Assembly: GCA_933822405.4 (NCBI GenBank)
Contig: CAKOGP040000269.1
Coordinates: 15,168 to 79,167, forward strand
Reading direction: 5' to 3'
Origin: Cylindrotheca closterium
Lineage: Eukaryota > Bacillariophyta > Bacillariophyceae > Bacillariales > Bacillariaceae
DNA length: 64,000 nucleotides
Position 1 is the first letter of the stretch. Each line of letters opens with the position of its first letter. The position numbers and the translations under genes are program-made. The notes beneath the pieces were generated by a model. That model was not told the origin of the DNA. It was given only the letters and a program-made list of their open reading frames with translations, and did no database searches. Positions 54,611 through 64,000 of this stretch are shown in pieces.

Positions 54611-55765
54611 ATGCAGGAAATAATTGCATTACCATTCAAGGGAGATCCTTCCTTAATGCGTCCAGCTTCCAAGGATTTTCGTTGCCATGAGTCTTTGGAA
54701 CGACACTTCGTTGCTGCTGCTGCTGATGCTGACGATGATGATGTTGCTCATGATCACTATGCTTATGATGTCAGCGGCTCGGGTCAAGTCGTCATGTTTC
54801 AATGTACACTTCCAGAAACAAATAAATTCCTTACGTTTTCTTGTCAGGAACCCTCCTGTGGAGTTTTGATGGAAGACGAACCTGCCGCAACCAAGGAGGA
54901 AGACGGCGCCATGGATCCCTTCTTCTTTGACACTGGATACACCTTGGCAGGTAAGACTGGATTTCAAGTCTGGCCTGGTTCTCGACTGGTTGTGGAAGCC
55001 ATGACGTTTGTTGATGCTTCAAATAATCATGACAGCCCTCGATTAAGAACATGGCAAGAAAGGATGGCCAACGGAGCCAAGGTTTTGGAACTCGGCAGTG
55101 GTGTGGGTGTTGTGGGTGCATCACTGGCATCCTTTGGTGCTCATGTCTTGCTAAGTGACTTGCAGACACTGGTACAAAACTCGACGCAACCAAATCTGCA
55201 ACGGAATGCCAACAATAAAAATCAGCAGTCTTTTCGAGCTAATTACGACGACACGGAAATAGTACTGTCGTCACCACCACGTCCATCATGGTTGCCATCG
55301 AATGCCGTGCGAATCGGCAAAGGCTGGGCAGCTTCGACGGCGGTGGATTGGACCATTCCTTTGCCGGAACAAGTGCAACATATTCGAGCCTCCAAAGCAA
55401 GCACAACCAATTCTGCTGACTCATCGTCATCATCTGAGAATATTCTTGGTCAGATAGAAGTGGTAATTGCGAGTGATTGTGTCTGGCTGGTTTCCATGAT
55501 GGAACCTCTCTTTGATACAGTCCAATACGTCTTTCAGCACAATCCCAATGCGAAATTACTACTGAGCTTTCAACGACGAGATGGTAGCACGACGACGCCT
55601 GAGAGTAGTGACAGCAGTGAGAGTAGCATGTTTACTACCGTGGACAAGATTCTGACGGCCATACAACACGACCGAAAGTGGTCCGTTCAATGTTTGGCCT
55701 GGCGATATGTCAATCAGACGGACCAAAATGAAATATTCTTGTTTGAAGTTTCACCAAATCATTGA
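54611..55765 (+). CDS. METTL21-type protein lysine methyltransferase (Methyltransf_16 family)
   Basis: 384 aa from the ATG at 54611, single exon. The methyltransferase region starts about residue 110 (TGFQVWPGSRLVVEAM, the W-P-S/A substrate-pocket region). Motif I for S-adenosylmethionine is VLELGSGVGVVGASLASFG. The acidic strand motif follows in HVLLSDLQTLVQN, and IEVVIASDCVWLVSMMEPL is the post-II motif (usually D(V/C)xY/W in this family). An acidic Asp/Ala-rich segment lies near residue 35-48, and a Ser-rich insert precedes the last motifs. Relatives methylate lysines of chaperones and translation factors; the substrate here is unknown. Confidence 0.85.
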   Translation: MQEIIALPFKGDPSLMRPASKDFRCHESLERHFVAAAADADDDDVAHDHYAYDVSGSGQVVMFQCTLPETNKFLTFSCQEPSCGVLMEDEPAATKEEDGAMDPFFFDTGYTLAGKTGFQVWPGSRLVVEAMTFVDASNNHDSPRLRTWQERMANGAKVLELGSGVGVVGASLASFGAHVLLSDLQTLVQNSTQPNLQRNANNKNQQSFRANYDDTEIVLSSPPRPSWLPSNAVRIGKGWAASTAVDWTIPLPEQVQHIRASKASTTNSADSSSSSENILGQIEVVIASDCVWLVSMMEPLFDTVQYVFQHNPNAKLLLSFQRRDGSTTTPESSDSSESSMFTTVDKILTAIQHDRKWSVQCLAWRYVNQTDQNEIFLFEVSPNH

Positions 55766-56737
55766 ATAGGTACGACACAATGTATGGGTGTGCACTGGTG
55801 GTTTTGGAATGGATAGTGATGCTATGCTGAGGAGGCTGAAATGAATGAATTTGCGAAGAACCACTTTTTTGTTTCAATGCTAGTGGTGTCGGGATGATGA
55901 TAAGGTAGTATCTCAGTAAGATTTATTCGTGCGCAAGGAAAAGGAAGTGATATGCTGAGGCGATGTGGCTGCTGATATGTGATGAGCGAAATGCAAGTTT
56001 GGCTCCGATATCATACAACAATAGTCGTACCGATACATATTATGCACCCTCCTATTGAAGCTGAAAAATACCTAGCAAGGGGCAATTTTTGAATCAAAGG
56101 GAAAAGATCAACCAGGATCTATTCAAGCTGATGGAAGATGGATCAACCCACTGCGAGACAAAGTTGGCCGGGACCTTAAAAACAAATAGAGAAGGACATG
56201 TGGAACAACTGACAAATGAAACAAGAGTCTCGATTCGACAAAGAGGCTGCATGAAATCATATTGAATAACAAGAGGTCGGCAGATCAGTATGCGGGCGCA
56301 AAGTGATGACTGACTCCTCAATTTCACTTTTGATTGTGATGCCTTCAGTATGGAATTCATAGATCATTCCGCAATAGAATGGAATAAATGAATAGTTCAC
56401 CCAAATTCAAATGAAGGGAGAGAAGGAGAGCATCAAAGTGGATGGATGAATTTTTCTCAAGGTTGGACATAGTAACAATGGTATGACATGAGTTGCTTAT
56501 ATGTTGTTTATTTGTTTTTCGTGGCAGCCTTATGAATGACGGCTGTAGTAGTCATTATCTAAATATGTATTTATGTCACTCGAGCTTGACAAGATGACAA
56601 GAAGCAGTGCACAGCCAGTCAATGGATTCATTCCAATCTATGTTCGTCCCCTGAAACATACTGTAGCTATTACAGCAAGAAAGATGACCATTGACGTAAT
56701 GCACCAGTATTGTATCAATTCCTTGGACAGAAGAATA
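55766..56737. other. Convergent intergenic region, about 970 bp
   Basis: Between the stop of the methyltransferase and the stop of the coiled-coil gene. No motif-bearing frame, tandem array or RNA gene was recognised. Confidence 0.5.
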
Positions 56738-57808
56738 CTAAATCGAATTCTCTTCTCCAATGAGAGTAGACCCCGACATTGCATGAATGGTTCGCATTTG
56801 ATCTTTCAAGACATCGATTTCGGCTTCCAGGTGTTGGATTGGAGCTTGACGAGTCTCGAGGTCATTGATCCAACCGTGCAATTCTGCGTTCTGGCGATTG
56901 ACATGGGCACAATCTTGGCAGAGTGTCGGTCCAGCCTCTTCCAAAGAATCTCCTTTGCCTTCCAACTCGTTGACTCGAGCTTGCAATCGTCCGTTTAGAG
57001 CTTTCAATTGCTTGACCTCATCTTGCAACTGCTCATTTTCTTGCTCGAGCTTTGCACCTTCTGGGCTGAGTTTCACTCCAGAAGGTTGATTGGAACTTGC
57101 TCGCTTTTTGCAAGCGGGGAGGTCTTTTCCATCGGTAAAATCGAGGGCATGGCTGCTGTCTCTCTTTTCTCCACGACTGTTGGATGTGTCTTCTGCACTT
57201 TGTTCCTTCTTGACTGAACTTTGTTGCTCCTTCTTGACTGGAACAGGAGTTCGTTGCTGCTTCTTTGCTGCTATTCCTTGCTCGATTGGGAGCGATTCTT
57301 CTCCTTCCACTTTCCAAGCGCCTTTCTTGCTTTCGGTACTACTAGACGAGCCATCGCTGTCCAGAGTAATGACTTCGGCAATGGGACTCTTGCGCTTGGC
57401 TTCTCTTGGGTAGCGGCTGCGTCCAGCAGATGGGCTGGAAGTGACTTTGCCATCGGCAGAAGCGATAGAAGCGACAGAAGCGGAATTGTCGTCCTCGCAA
57501 AAATCGCTAATGATGGATTCGTTATCCTCAGTGCCCTCGTTGTCTGACTTGGCTTGTTTTGCTGCCGCCTTTAAGGCTTCTCGTTCTGCCCTTTTCTTAT
57601 CCCTCCACTTTTGTTGGTACTCACAGTTCTTCCTCTTGAAGTAGGCCTTCTTTTGCGCAGGACTCATATGAGACAAGTCGGCAAGCGAGCGAATAGTTAC
57701 GTCTTCTCCTGCCTCGAGAGCTTTTTGTTTTTCTCTGTTGCGTCGTCTGTAAACTGCTTGCCTTTCCTTTTGTTCTTGTTCCGTCAATGGTATCTTCTTC
57801 TTTGCCAT
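56738..57808 (-). CDS. Basic coiled-coil protein, bZIP-like architecture (paralogue of the gene at 45111)
   Basis: 356 aa from the ATG at 57808, single exon. The basic N terminus has VYRRRNREKQKALEAGE, LADLSHMSPAQKKAYFKRKN and a KWRDKKRAEREALKAAAKQ helix matching the gene at 45111. An acidic and Ser-rich middle follows, with KKEQQ-type repeats. A C-terminal leucine-containing coiled coil comes next (KLEQENEQLQDEVKQLKALN, then NGRLQARVNELEGKGD), and a Cys-His pair (LCQDCAHVNRQN) after it. The basic and leucine-heptad parts are separated by about 180 residues, so this is not a standard bZIP. A nuclear DNA- or RNA-associated role is possible but unproven. Confidence 0.65.
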   Translation of the reverse strand: MAKKKIPLTEQEQKERQAVYRRRNREKQKALEAGEDVTIRSLADLSHMSPAQKKAYFKRKNCEYQQKWRDKKRAEREALKAAAKQAKSDNEGTEDNESIISDFCEDDNSASVASIASADGKVTSSPSAGRSRYPREAKRKSPIAEVITLDSDGSSSSTESKKGAWKVEGEESLPIEQGIAAKKQQRTPVPVKKEQQSSVKKEQSAEDTSNSRGEKRDSSHALDFTDGKDLPACKKRASSNQPSGVKLSPEGAKLEQENEQLQDEVKQLKALNGRLQARVNELEGKGDSLEEAGPTLCQDCAHVNRQNAELHGWINDLETRQAPIQHLEAEIDVLKDQMRTIHAMSGSTLIGEENSI

Positions 57809-58013
57809 GGTTCAAGGATAATGCGAACAATGCGAGTGCTGTGTCAATTTATACCGTTTGTTGTGATTTTCTTCTTGTTTTATGGAGAGAAAAAAAGTGT
57901 GTCAACGATAAAAACCAAACCTCCGTGTGCACGTCCGTCGTTCTGGTCCATGTGGTCGGATGAAAGATGAAATCATGTACGTATACATGCATGCAGAATA
58001 GGATAGGATATAT

Positions 58014-58440
58014 TGAAGCGATACGAGAGAGCAGCCCTGCAATAAACATTGAGGCCGGTACTGTATTTCAGGGAGGATGTCTTTCCGGTATCGCTCTTAT
58101 TGATTCACTCTCTCAGGAAGTCAATTTTTGAAGGGTCGTCTTCTCATCGTCATCTTCAAGATGTGGATGTTGTGATGTGCGGTGACGAAACAGGCAGTGT
58201 CCTACGACATTATTTTCTGTTTCTGGATTTAGGATACTGTAATGGAATTGGAACTCTGTTGAGGTTCTCCGTTTTCCAACTGCTATTCTGAGTGGTGATG
58301 ACGATAAAATACTACCGTATAGCTGGAGACTGTTGATGATGATTCATTCGGTCATCGACATGCAATACGGTATAACACATTTAAAATTAAACAGGAAACA
58401 AAATATACTCAAGAATGTACTGGTACCTACCAAAAGAATA
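58014..58440 (+). repeat. Upstream duplicated segment, copy 2
   Basis: Second, diverged copy of 54145-54560. It lies between the start of the coiled-coil gene (minus strand) and the 3' end of the GET3 gene. No methyltransferase coding sequence follows it, so only the non-coding upstream part is present here. Confidence 0.85.
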
Positions 58441-58550
58441 ATATATTATCAATACTGTATACTATTTTTGAAACAGTAGTACTTGGTAGGCAACACCTTC
58501 AAGGCAATGCACACGTTTCTTCGTATATGTATTAGTATGAGTATTTTATT

Positions 58551-59885
58551 TTACTCTTCCATGTCGATAGGGTTGGTCAAAAATTCGGAAAACTCCTTCA
58601 ATCGTTCCACACCCCTGACTTCATAATCCAAAAGAGGCATCAATGTAACATTAAAGTCCTCTCCGTAAAGATCAAAGCATTGTCCAATGTACTTGTCTTG
58701 CATCCTTTTTCGGGCCATCATCTTGGAGCAGATTTCTCTTGCCTCATTTGGCAGACTGTCCTTGGTCTTGGCGTACCATTCGGCCAATTCTTCCGCATCC
58801 TTTTCTGGGAATAGCACTTGGTTGACCACAATGTTGTGGGAATCAATTCCAAATTTGGAAAGTTCTTGGACCAATCGTTCCGTTTCGTAAATGGAAAGGA
58901 ATTCCGGAATGCAGACGCAGACAAAGGTAGTCATGGCAGGATCTTGGAACATATCATTGACCTTGTTAATGACAGTTCGTGTCTCTTCCAATCGTCCCAA
59001 AATAGCATCTTGAGTGGCTCCTGGATTTTCTCCCATCATGGCCGTGGCTTGTCCAATCAAACCTCCAAATCGGTCCTTTAGTTCCATGACTTTTCCAAGA
59101 GCCTTTTCCAAAATGGTAGGAAAGGAAAGAAGACGCAGAGTGTGACCAGTAGGTGCCGTATCAAAGACAACGACATCAAAGTCCATGCCTTGGACTTGCT
59201 TCATGAGTTCCGAAAATGACATGGCCTCGTCAATCCCCGGAATGCTGTTGGTGAGTTCCGACATCATGGCGGACAAACCACCATCTGCTTCCTCGCTGCC
59301 TTGATCATTCATGTTGCGTTGCATTTCTTCCATGTCATTGTTGGCATCAATCTCCATGGCGGACAAATTGTCAAAGCCTTCAATGGGAGTGGGTTCGCGA
59401 CCAATTTTTTGGCAAAAGGCATCGCTCAAGTTGTGTGCGGGGTCTGTGGAAACCAACAGGACCTACATAGAAATATAATTCGTGTTAAAACAAGAAAAGA
59501 AGAGAAGAAAAATAGAATATGAGACACACATGTGAATGGAATGATGGCATTGGTGTACGTGTATTGTATTGTATGGTACAATACAATACAATACAATACA
59601 ATACAATACAATGGTGCGATACAATGGTACGGTACGGTACGGTAGACATCAATCAATAAAGATCACATCAATACTATATATACAATCAATACACACACAG
59701 ACAAACTAGATACACACCTTTTTGCGACTCTTGGCAAGCTGAACTCCCAAGCAACAAGAGGTAGTAGTCTTTCCGACTCCACCCTTTCCTCCCACAAAGA
59801 CCCATTGCAGTGTGGTTTGATCAATAATATTCTTTAGCGAAGGCTCTGGAAGATCTCCGTCATCAATGTCAGCAAGGTCGGCCAT
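58551..59885 (-). CDS. GET3: GET3/TRC40/ArsA-type ATPase for tail-anchored proteins
   Basis: Two exons, 59885-59718 and 59462-58551 (255-bp intron GTGTGT...TGTAG), give 359 aa. The P-loop [13 protein letters not shown] is at about residues 32-44, and switch [13 protein letters not shown] spans the next part, just after the intron. [19 protein letters not shown] is switch II, and the Met-rich client-binding helices ([24 protein letters not shown]) lie between. [15 protein letters not shown] is the region around the zinc site, but the usual CxxC reads CSKM, so the second cysteine is missing. The first in-frame ATG is at 59885. There is no presequence, so a cytosolic role delivering tail-anchored proteins to the ER is expected. 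Divergent from the gene at 60497. Confidence 0.95.
59556..59640. repeat. Self-complementary pentanucleotide tract in the GET3 intron
   Basis: The plus strand has TGTATTGTATTGTATGG followed directly by an array of about nine ACAAT units, and then GGTAC repeats. The two arms (TATTG and CAATA) are complementary, so the intron RNA could fold into a long hairpin. Confidence 0.85.
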
Positions 59886-59899
59886 TGTTTTCTTTGAAT

Positions 59900-59948
59900 T
59901 GATTAGCAATTAGGAATTAGCAATTAGCAATTGGCAATTAGCAATTGA
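59900..59948. repeat. AATTAGC-type tandem repeat upstream of GET3
   Basis: Five to six imperfect units of (GC)AATTAG/AATTGGC lie directly before the GET3 start codon, probably within the promoter or 5' leader. Confidence 0.8.
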
Positions 59949-60360
59949 CCGGGGGAATAGAATAGAGTAGAGTAGAATTTGCTATACTATCCTACAACCT
60001 TCTATGATGATGATGATTCTTGGGTTTCTCTCGATCGACTTCCTTCACTCACTCACTCGAGAGATGCGCTTTCGTTCAAAATCCTGCACGCGTGAAAACG
60101 GCGCATTGGAATCGTGAGGCCAAAAGGCCACGTAGAGAAGAGGGACCTTCTCATGATTCATTCATTCGTAGGAATCAATCAATCAATGTGAAGTTGTCTA
60201 CCTACCACTGACGTACGGTACACGTACACTGGTACCTCCAACGCAGACAGACGGAACTCTGTGGATTTCTTCGACTCTGAACTCACCAAAAACACAAACC
60301 AAAATCTTGTTGTACTGCTACACTCTGAACGGTCATCCATACAAGTACGAGTACAAGTTC

Positions 60361-60425
60361 ATACTATCACATCGTATCACATCATATCATATCATATCAT
60401 ATCATATCATATCATATCATATCAC
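60361..60425. repeat. (ATCAT)n microsatellite
   Basis: About twelve units, mostly perfect after the first two, in the upstream region of the gene at 60497. A further array of ATTGT units (about 60978-61008) and TTCA units (about 61011-61034) sits just after that gene. Confidence 0.9.
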
Positions 60426-60496
60426 ACGCCATTCCATACTGTACCACAAAAATACATTCAAAGCTTCCACCAACAACAATATAAATAAATCATAAA

Positions 60497-60955
60497 ATGC
60501 CCGGACCCAAACTGAACACCCTCTCCATCGACCGACCGTCGTTGCTTACCTTAAATCCAGACGTGGCGGAAGACTTTGACAAGGCCATGATACCCGATGA
60601 ACTTTTGGACGAATTAAAGTCGAATTCTTCTGCCGAAAAGGTGGCCATGGTCCACATTCCCGATTTTGGATTTTTGTACGTGGCCACCAATGGTCAAGTC
60701 CATCAATTCGATCCCAATCTATTGGAAGTCGTCTCGCAAGACTTTCAAATACAGACGCAACCGAAGCATAAGGATGACAAAGGTTCGGCCGTCGATATTG
60801 TATTGGAATTGGACGAAGCAGGAGTCATCAAACCTGGCACCAATGTCTTGTTTCGATTTGGACCCAAGAGTGCCGAAAGCATTGCCCAAGCGAAAACAGT
60901 GGCCAGTCAATTGCAAGGATTGCTTGGTTGTCGAGACATTCAACTGATCGAGTAA
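60497..60955 (+). CDS. Hypothetical small protein
   Basis: 152 aa from the ATG at 60497, single exon. The family is not recognised. The protein is acidic, soluble-looking, with alternating strands and helices: MVHIPDFGFLYVATNGQVHQ, VDIVLELDEAGVIKPGTNV, then FRFGPKSAESIAQAKTVASQ. The pattern suggests a small alpha/beta domain. There is no signal peptide or membrane helix. It is divergent from GET3, with about 610 bp between the two starts, so a shared promoter region is possible. Codon use and composition look genuinely coding. Confidence 0.7.
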   Translation: MPGPKLNTLSIDRPSLLTLNPDVAEDFDKAMIPDELLDELKSNSSAEKVAMVHIPDFGFLYVATNGQVHQFDPNLLEVVSQDFQIQTQPKHKDDKGSAVDIVLELDEAGVIKPGTNVLFRFGPKSAESIAQAKTVASQLQGLLGCRDIQLIE

Positions 60956-62064
60956 ATATTAATATTAATATTAATATATTGTATTGTATTGTATTGTATT
61001 GTATTGTATGATTCATTCATTCATTCATTCATTTCTCACATGATGAACTATAGTAATGCGGTTTATCTAGTAGCGAGGACAAGAAACATATATATAAAAG
61101 AATGTAGTTGTTATGGAATAATGGTTACATACAAAAATATATGAATATAACAGTAGGTATCATTGGTCGATGCCCCATGGCTGCAAGGATAATATTCTTC
61201 CACCAGCCATGTGGTCCTATCACTTCAATATATTATTCAGTGAAAATCATTTTGGTTGTCGTTGTGTTTCATATATATTTGACAGCCACCACCAGGAGGA
61301 AGAACCACCAGTCTCGAAGTCGCGCCGCAGTCTTATTTCCTTCATCATCATTTCTCGCCATTGCTGCCCAGCTTTGAGAAAGTTTAGATATGAAGAATCA
61401 TCACTGGTGGTGGTGGTTGTCGTTGACTTGAGGAACACCGCAGCTACTACTATATACGACACTAATCAGCATGGACAGCCATCGCCAGCGGACAGCAGGA
61501 CGGCCCAAGCAAGGCTGCTGGGCGGGATATTATTTGATCATCATGATGCTGGTTTCATATTGTTGAAATGCATCTTCTTTCATACATGGTGTTGCTCTTT
61601 TTTTAAAACCCAACTCTGAGAGAGAGTTTAGTAGAGATGAAGAATCAATCGTCATTGCTCTTTTTTATATATCGTGGTGTACCCCGGTAAGAGAGGATGA
61701 TGATGATGATTCTGGCTTATTCCTACCGGTACGCATGCAGAACCGTCACCATGTTTGCTTCCTCATTTTTCCTGGGCACTAATTATCGACAAGTCTTTGG
61801 ATTAGTCGCGTAGAGTTCATTTTGGCCAATCATATTGGACGATTATCCCACGTCAGATGTAATCATCCGTCATTTTTGGGGCGTTTCTTGGGTTGGAGTA
61901 CATTATTCGCCCGTCAACTCATTCATTTGTTCGTCTTCGTTCATGTACACGTACCGTATCCAAACCATCATCATTCATCATCATCATTCATCATCATTCA
62001 TCATCATCAAGTATCATCAGCCATCAGCTATACAGTACCGTAAAGTACCGTACAGTACCGAACC
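60956..62064. other. Intergenic region rich in simple repeats
   Basis: About 1.1 kb with ATTGT and TTCA microsatellites at its left end, TGG/TTG-rich sequence near 61390-61425, and ATC-type repeats at about 61969-62010 shortly before the bZIP start. No convincing gene was found. It should include the bZIP promoter. Confidence 0.6.
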
Positions 62065-63039
62065 ATGATCGAACTCGAAATGATGGACTTTAATATCGCA
62101 AACCCTCTTCAATACCTCGAAGATTTGGATGCGAGTTATTTCGATGAGACACTGGCATTGCCTACTACTGCCACAACTGCCGCTACTGCCACTACTGCCA
62201 CTACTGCTACCAGTGCTGTAGTGTCGTCGTCTAGACCAATGCTTGCTCCAAAACCCAACATGGTAGCTCTCCCAATGGTTCCACCACAAATGCTATCGTC
62301 TTCTTCATCTTCATCATCATCATCGTCGTCAACTACTATTATGCCGATGCATTCTACCATGCCGTCATTACCAAATTACCAAGTTCCACTAGTGAGTCAA
62401 CTCGCTCCCTCCAAGAAACGACCTCTGGATTATTATTATTATTATAACGGCGGTGATGTTGGTGGTGGTGATGTTTCCTGCTACCTTCCTCCTCCACTCA
62501 AGAAGGTGCACCAACCAAGACCCATGCCCACCACCACTACTACGACCACCACCACTACCACTACGGCTAGTATCAACAAAACGATCCAATCCAAACCGAC
62601 GAAACCCATGGCACGACGACTACAACTAGACAAGACGGATACATTGGAGGATCAACGCAAGGAGCGCAATCGAAGGCATGCCAAAAAAAGTCGACAACGA
62701 CGCAAATCGCTTACCAACGATCTGCAACAATCCTTGAATTCTCTCAAGGTTGAGAATTCCAAATTACGCAACGAACTTTACAAGCAAGTCGAACCACAAA
62801 AGGTTGATTCCATGGTGCAATCCAAACTTTCCAAACCAGCCAATCAATTTATTGAAGAACTCAAGAATTACCGAAAACAATCCTTGGACAATACTACTGT
62901 CGCCTACCTTCAAACCCTTTCCAAGACGGCGGCAAAATGTGCCGACGAGTTTCGAAATCATCATCATCAGCATCATCATGATCATCTTGAATCATCATCT
63001 GACGACGACGACCAAGACACTACTGTTGTTTCATCCTAA
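62065..63039 (+). CDS. bZIP transcription factor
   Basis: 324 aa from the ATG at 62065, single exon. The basic region and zipper lie at about residues 195-245: RKERNRRHAKKSRQRRKSL with the invariant Asn and Arg spaced as N-x7-R, then heptad leucines in LQQSLNSLKVENSKLRNEL. The N-terminal half is low complexity, with Thr/Ala repeats, a Ser run, a Tyr run and a Thr run. After the zipper is a helix-rich part (QFIEELKNYRKQSLDNTTVA), then a His-rich and acidic tail. It binds DNA as a dimer; target genes cannot be inferred. The homopolymer tracts come from trinucleotide microsatellites inside the gene. Confidence 0.9.
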   Translation: MIELEMMDFNIANPLQYLEDLDASYFDETLALPTTATTAATATTATTATSAVVSSSRPMLAPKPNMVALPMVPPQMLSSSSSSSSSSSSTTIMPMHSTMPSLPNYQVPLVSQLAPSKKRPLDYYYYYNGGDVGGGDVSCYLPPPLKKVHQPRPMPTTTTTTTTTTTTASINKTIQSKPTKPMARRLQLDKTDTLEDQRKERNRRHAKKSRQRRKSLTNDLQQSLNSLKVENSKLRNELYKQVEPQKVDSMVQSKLSKPANQFIEELKNYRKQSLDNTTVAYLQTLSKTAAKCADEFRNHHHQHHHDHLESSSDDDDQDTTVVSS

Positions 63040-63812
63040 AAAAGTTCCTCATTATTTATACATATTACGCTACATATGAATGCTTTGCTGCCTACTGTGA
63101 GGAGTGAACCAAGAACGGAATGGAATGGAATGGAACGCGTCGCCGAGAATGAATCAAGGAATCATCCCATATCACACAAAATGCCAAAAGTTACACCACC
63201 GAGGCCATCGATATATTTTATATAAATTATATATTAATATATTATAACTATATATACTATACTCGTATAAAGAAGAAGGAACTACTAGACACGATAACAA
63301 ATCTAGCTGATCCTGGAACCACTGTCATCTTTTAGCAATGTGGCATCCTTCCTTCCTGCTGCTGCTGCTGCTACTGCTGCTACTGCTGCGTTTGCATTGC
63401 TCCTCTCTGCGGAGACTGTACTGAAATGAAACCCACATAACATACAATCACATCATTTTAAGTTCGAATGCATGATGACCGCCGACCACTTTTGAAATAA
63501 TAATAGTGGAAACAATGTATTATCATATCATATTATACTACCAAATGTATTTATATTTTTAAAATGTATACCTGTATATGATAGCTAGGACTATATATAC
63601 GACGATATTCATGGTCGCTCTATATGCTTCTTTTAGCATCGGATGATCGAATGAATGGATCAGTGGTGGGTGCATGCTGCTTACGAACAAGGGATAGGGG
63701 AATGCAGCGGCTGCTACTAGTAGCTAGTATTTTAACCGACATGTATATGATACTTTCCAATTGCAATACAATTCAATACAATTGCAATACAATACAATTC
63801 AATTCAATTCAA
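63040..63812. other. Intergenic region with trinucleotide and pentanucleotide repeats
   Basis: About 770 bp. It contains GGAAT units (about 63117-63134), a CTG-rich tract (about 63357-63390) and AATTC/AATAC-type repeats at 63761-63816. No gene was recognised. Confidence 0.6.
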
Positions 63813-63995
63813 TTACAAGTCACGTTCTTGAGCTTTCGCTTTCTCGATGGCCTCCTCGACTGCTTCGTCCAAGAACTCGGGTTCCTCTTCGACCGCTTCC
63901 GTAGCAGTACTAGTATTATCCTCGGACAATTTGGAGGCCTCGTCAATGATCCGATCCACTTCGGCTTTGTCGCTAGCCAAGTCTGCGTCCGACAT
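63813..63995 (-). CDS. C-terminal part or whole of a small acidic protein, at the window edge
   Basis: A 60-codon frame with an ATG at 63995, open to the window end, so the true start may lie outside. The sequence is strongly acidic and helical (KAEVDRIIDEASKLSEDN, then EEEPEFLDEAVEEAIEKAKA). The family is not recognised. It could be the tail of a larger protein. Confidence 0.45.
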   Translation of the reverse strand: MSDADLASDKAEVDRIIDEASKLSEDNTSTATEAVEEEPEFLDEAVEEAIEKAKAQERDL

Positions 63996-64000
63996 GCCGT

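Noticed and set aside
56573..56998. 141-codon plus-strand frame at the end of the coiled-coil gene
   Set aside because: Most of it lies antisense to the coiled-coil coding region and it has no recognisable domain.
62136..62589. Minus-strand frames rich in Asp, Val and Gly opposite the bZIP gene
   Set aside because: They arise from reading the trinucleotide repeats of the bZIP gene in reverse.

Overview
The window is nuclear DNA from a photosynthetic stramenopile, most probably a diatom. The evidence is spliceosomal GT-AG introns (most 66-155 bp), short gene spacing on both strands, an HSF-type and a bZIP-type regulator, and a long NRT2-type nitrate transporter. Two proteins (PPR and XRN-like) also begin with a signal peptide whose predicted cleavage site is followed by Phe, as in diatom bipartite plastid presequences. 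The species cannot be named from the sequence.

0-16 kb is mostly ordinary gene space: a plastid-type PPR protein, homoserine dehydrogenase, mitochondrial ribosomal protein uL11, a J-domain protein with Lys-rich repeats, an NRT2 nitrate transporter with a long acidic N-terminal extension, an HSF factor, a five-exon HAD phosphatase, an unknown protein and an RluA-type pseudouridine synthase. 16-28.5 kb holds a two-exon XRN-type 5'-3' exoribonuclease with a plastid-like presequence, a type II membrane protein that looks like a catalytically dead SGNH hydrolase, an LRR protein, an NHE-type Na+/H+ antiporter and an unknown Gln-rich protein.

28.6-58.5 kb is more accessory in character. It contains a frameshifted MYND-finger gene, an ankyrin pseudogene (broken by a 7-bp tandem duplication and a nonsense codon) with an intact paralogue 20 kb away, and a decayed BspA-type LRR gene. 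Around 42-52 kb lies a tandem segmental duplication with reciprocal loss: one unit keeps an intact aldo/keto reductase and a scrap of a CC2D1/Lgd-like gene, the other keeps a scrap of the reductase and the intact CC2D1 gene. Two paralogous Lys/Arg-rich coiled-coil genes follow in the same order, and about 400 bp of the region upstream of a METTL21-type methyltransferase recurs 3.9 kb downstream. Intact TPR, carrier-like and membrane-protein genes are interspersed.

58.5-64 kb carries a GET3/TRC40 ATPase gene divergent from a small unknown gene, a bZIP factor and the 3' end of an acidic protein. Many pentanucleotide microsatellites sit in this stretch.

The genes do not form one pathway. They serve organelle RNA metabolism (PPR, XRN-like, pseudouridine synthase, uL11m), nitrogen and amino-acid metabolism (NRT2, homoserine dehydrogenase), membrane-protein targeting and sorting (GET3, CC2D1-like) and transcription (HSF, bZIP). 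No bacterial-type operon, CRISPR array, complete transposon or viral gene was seen.
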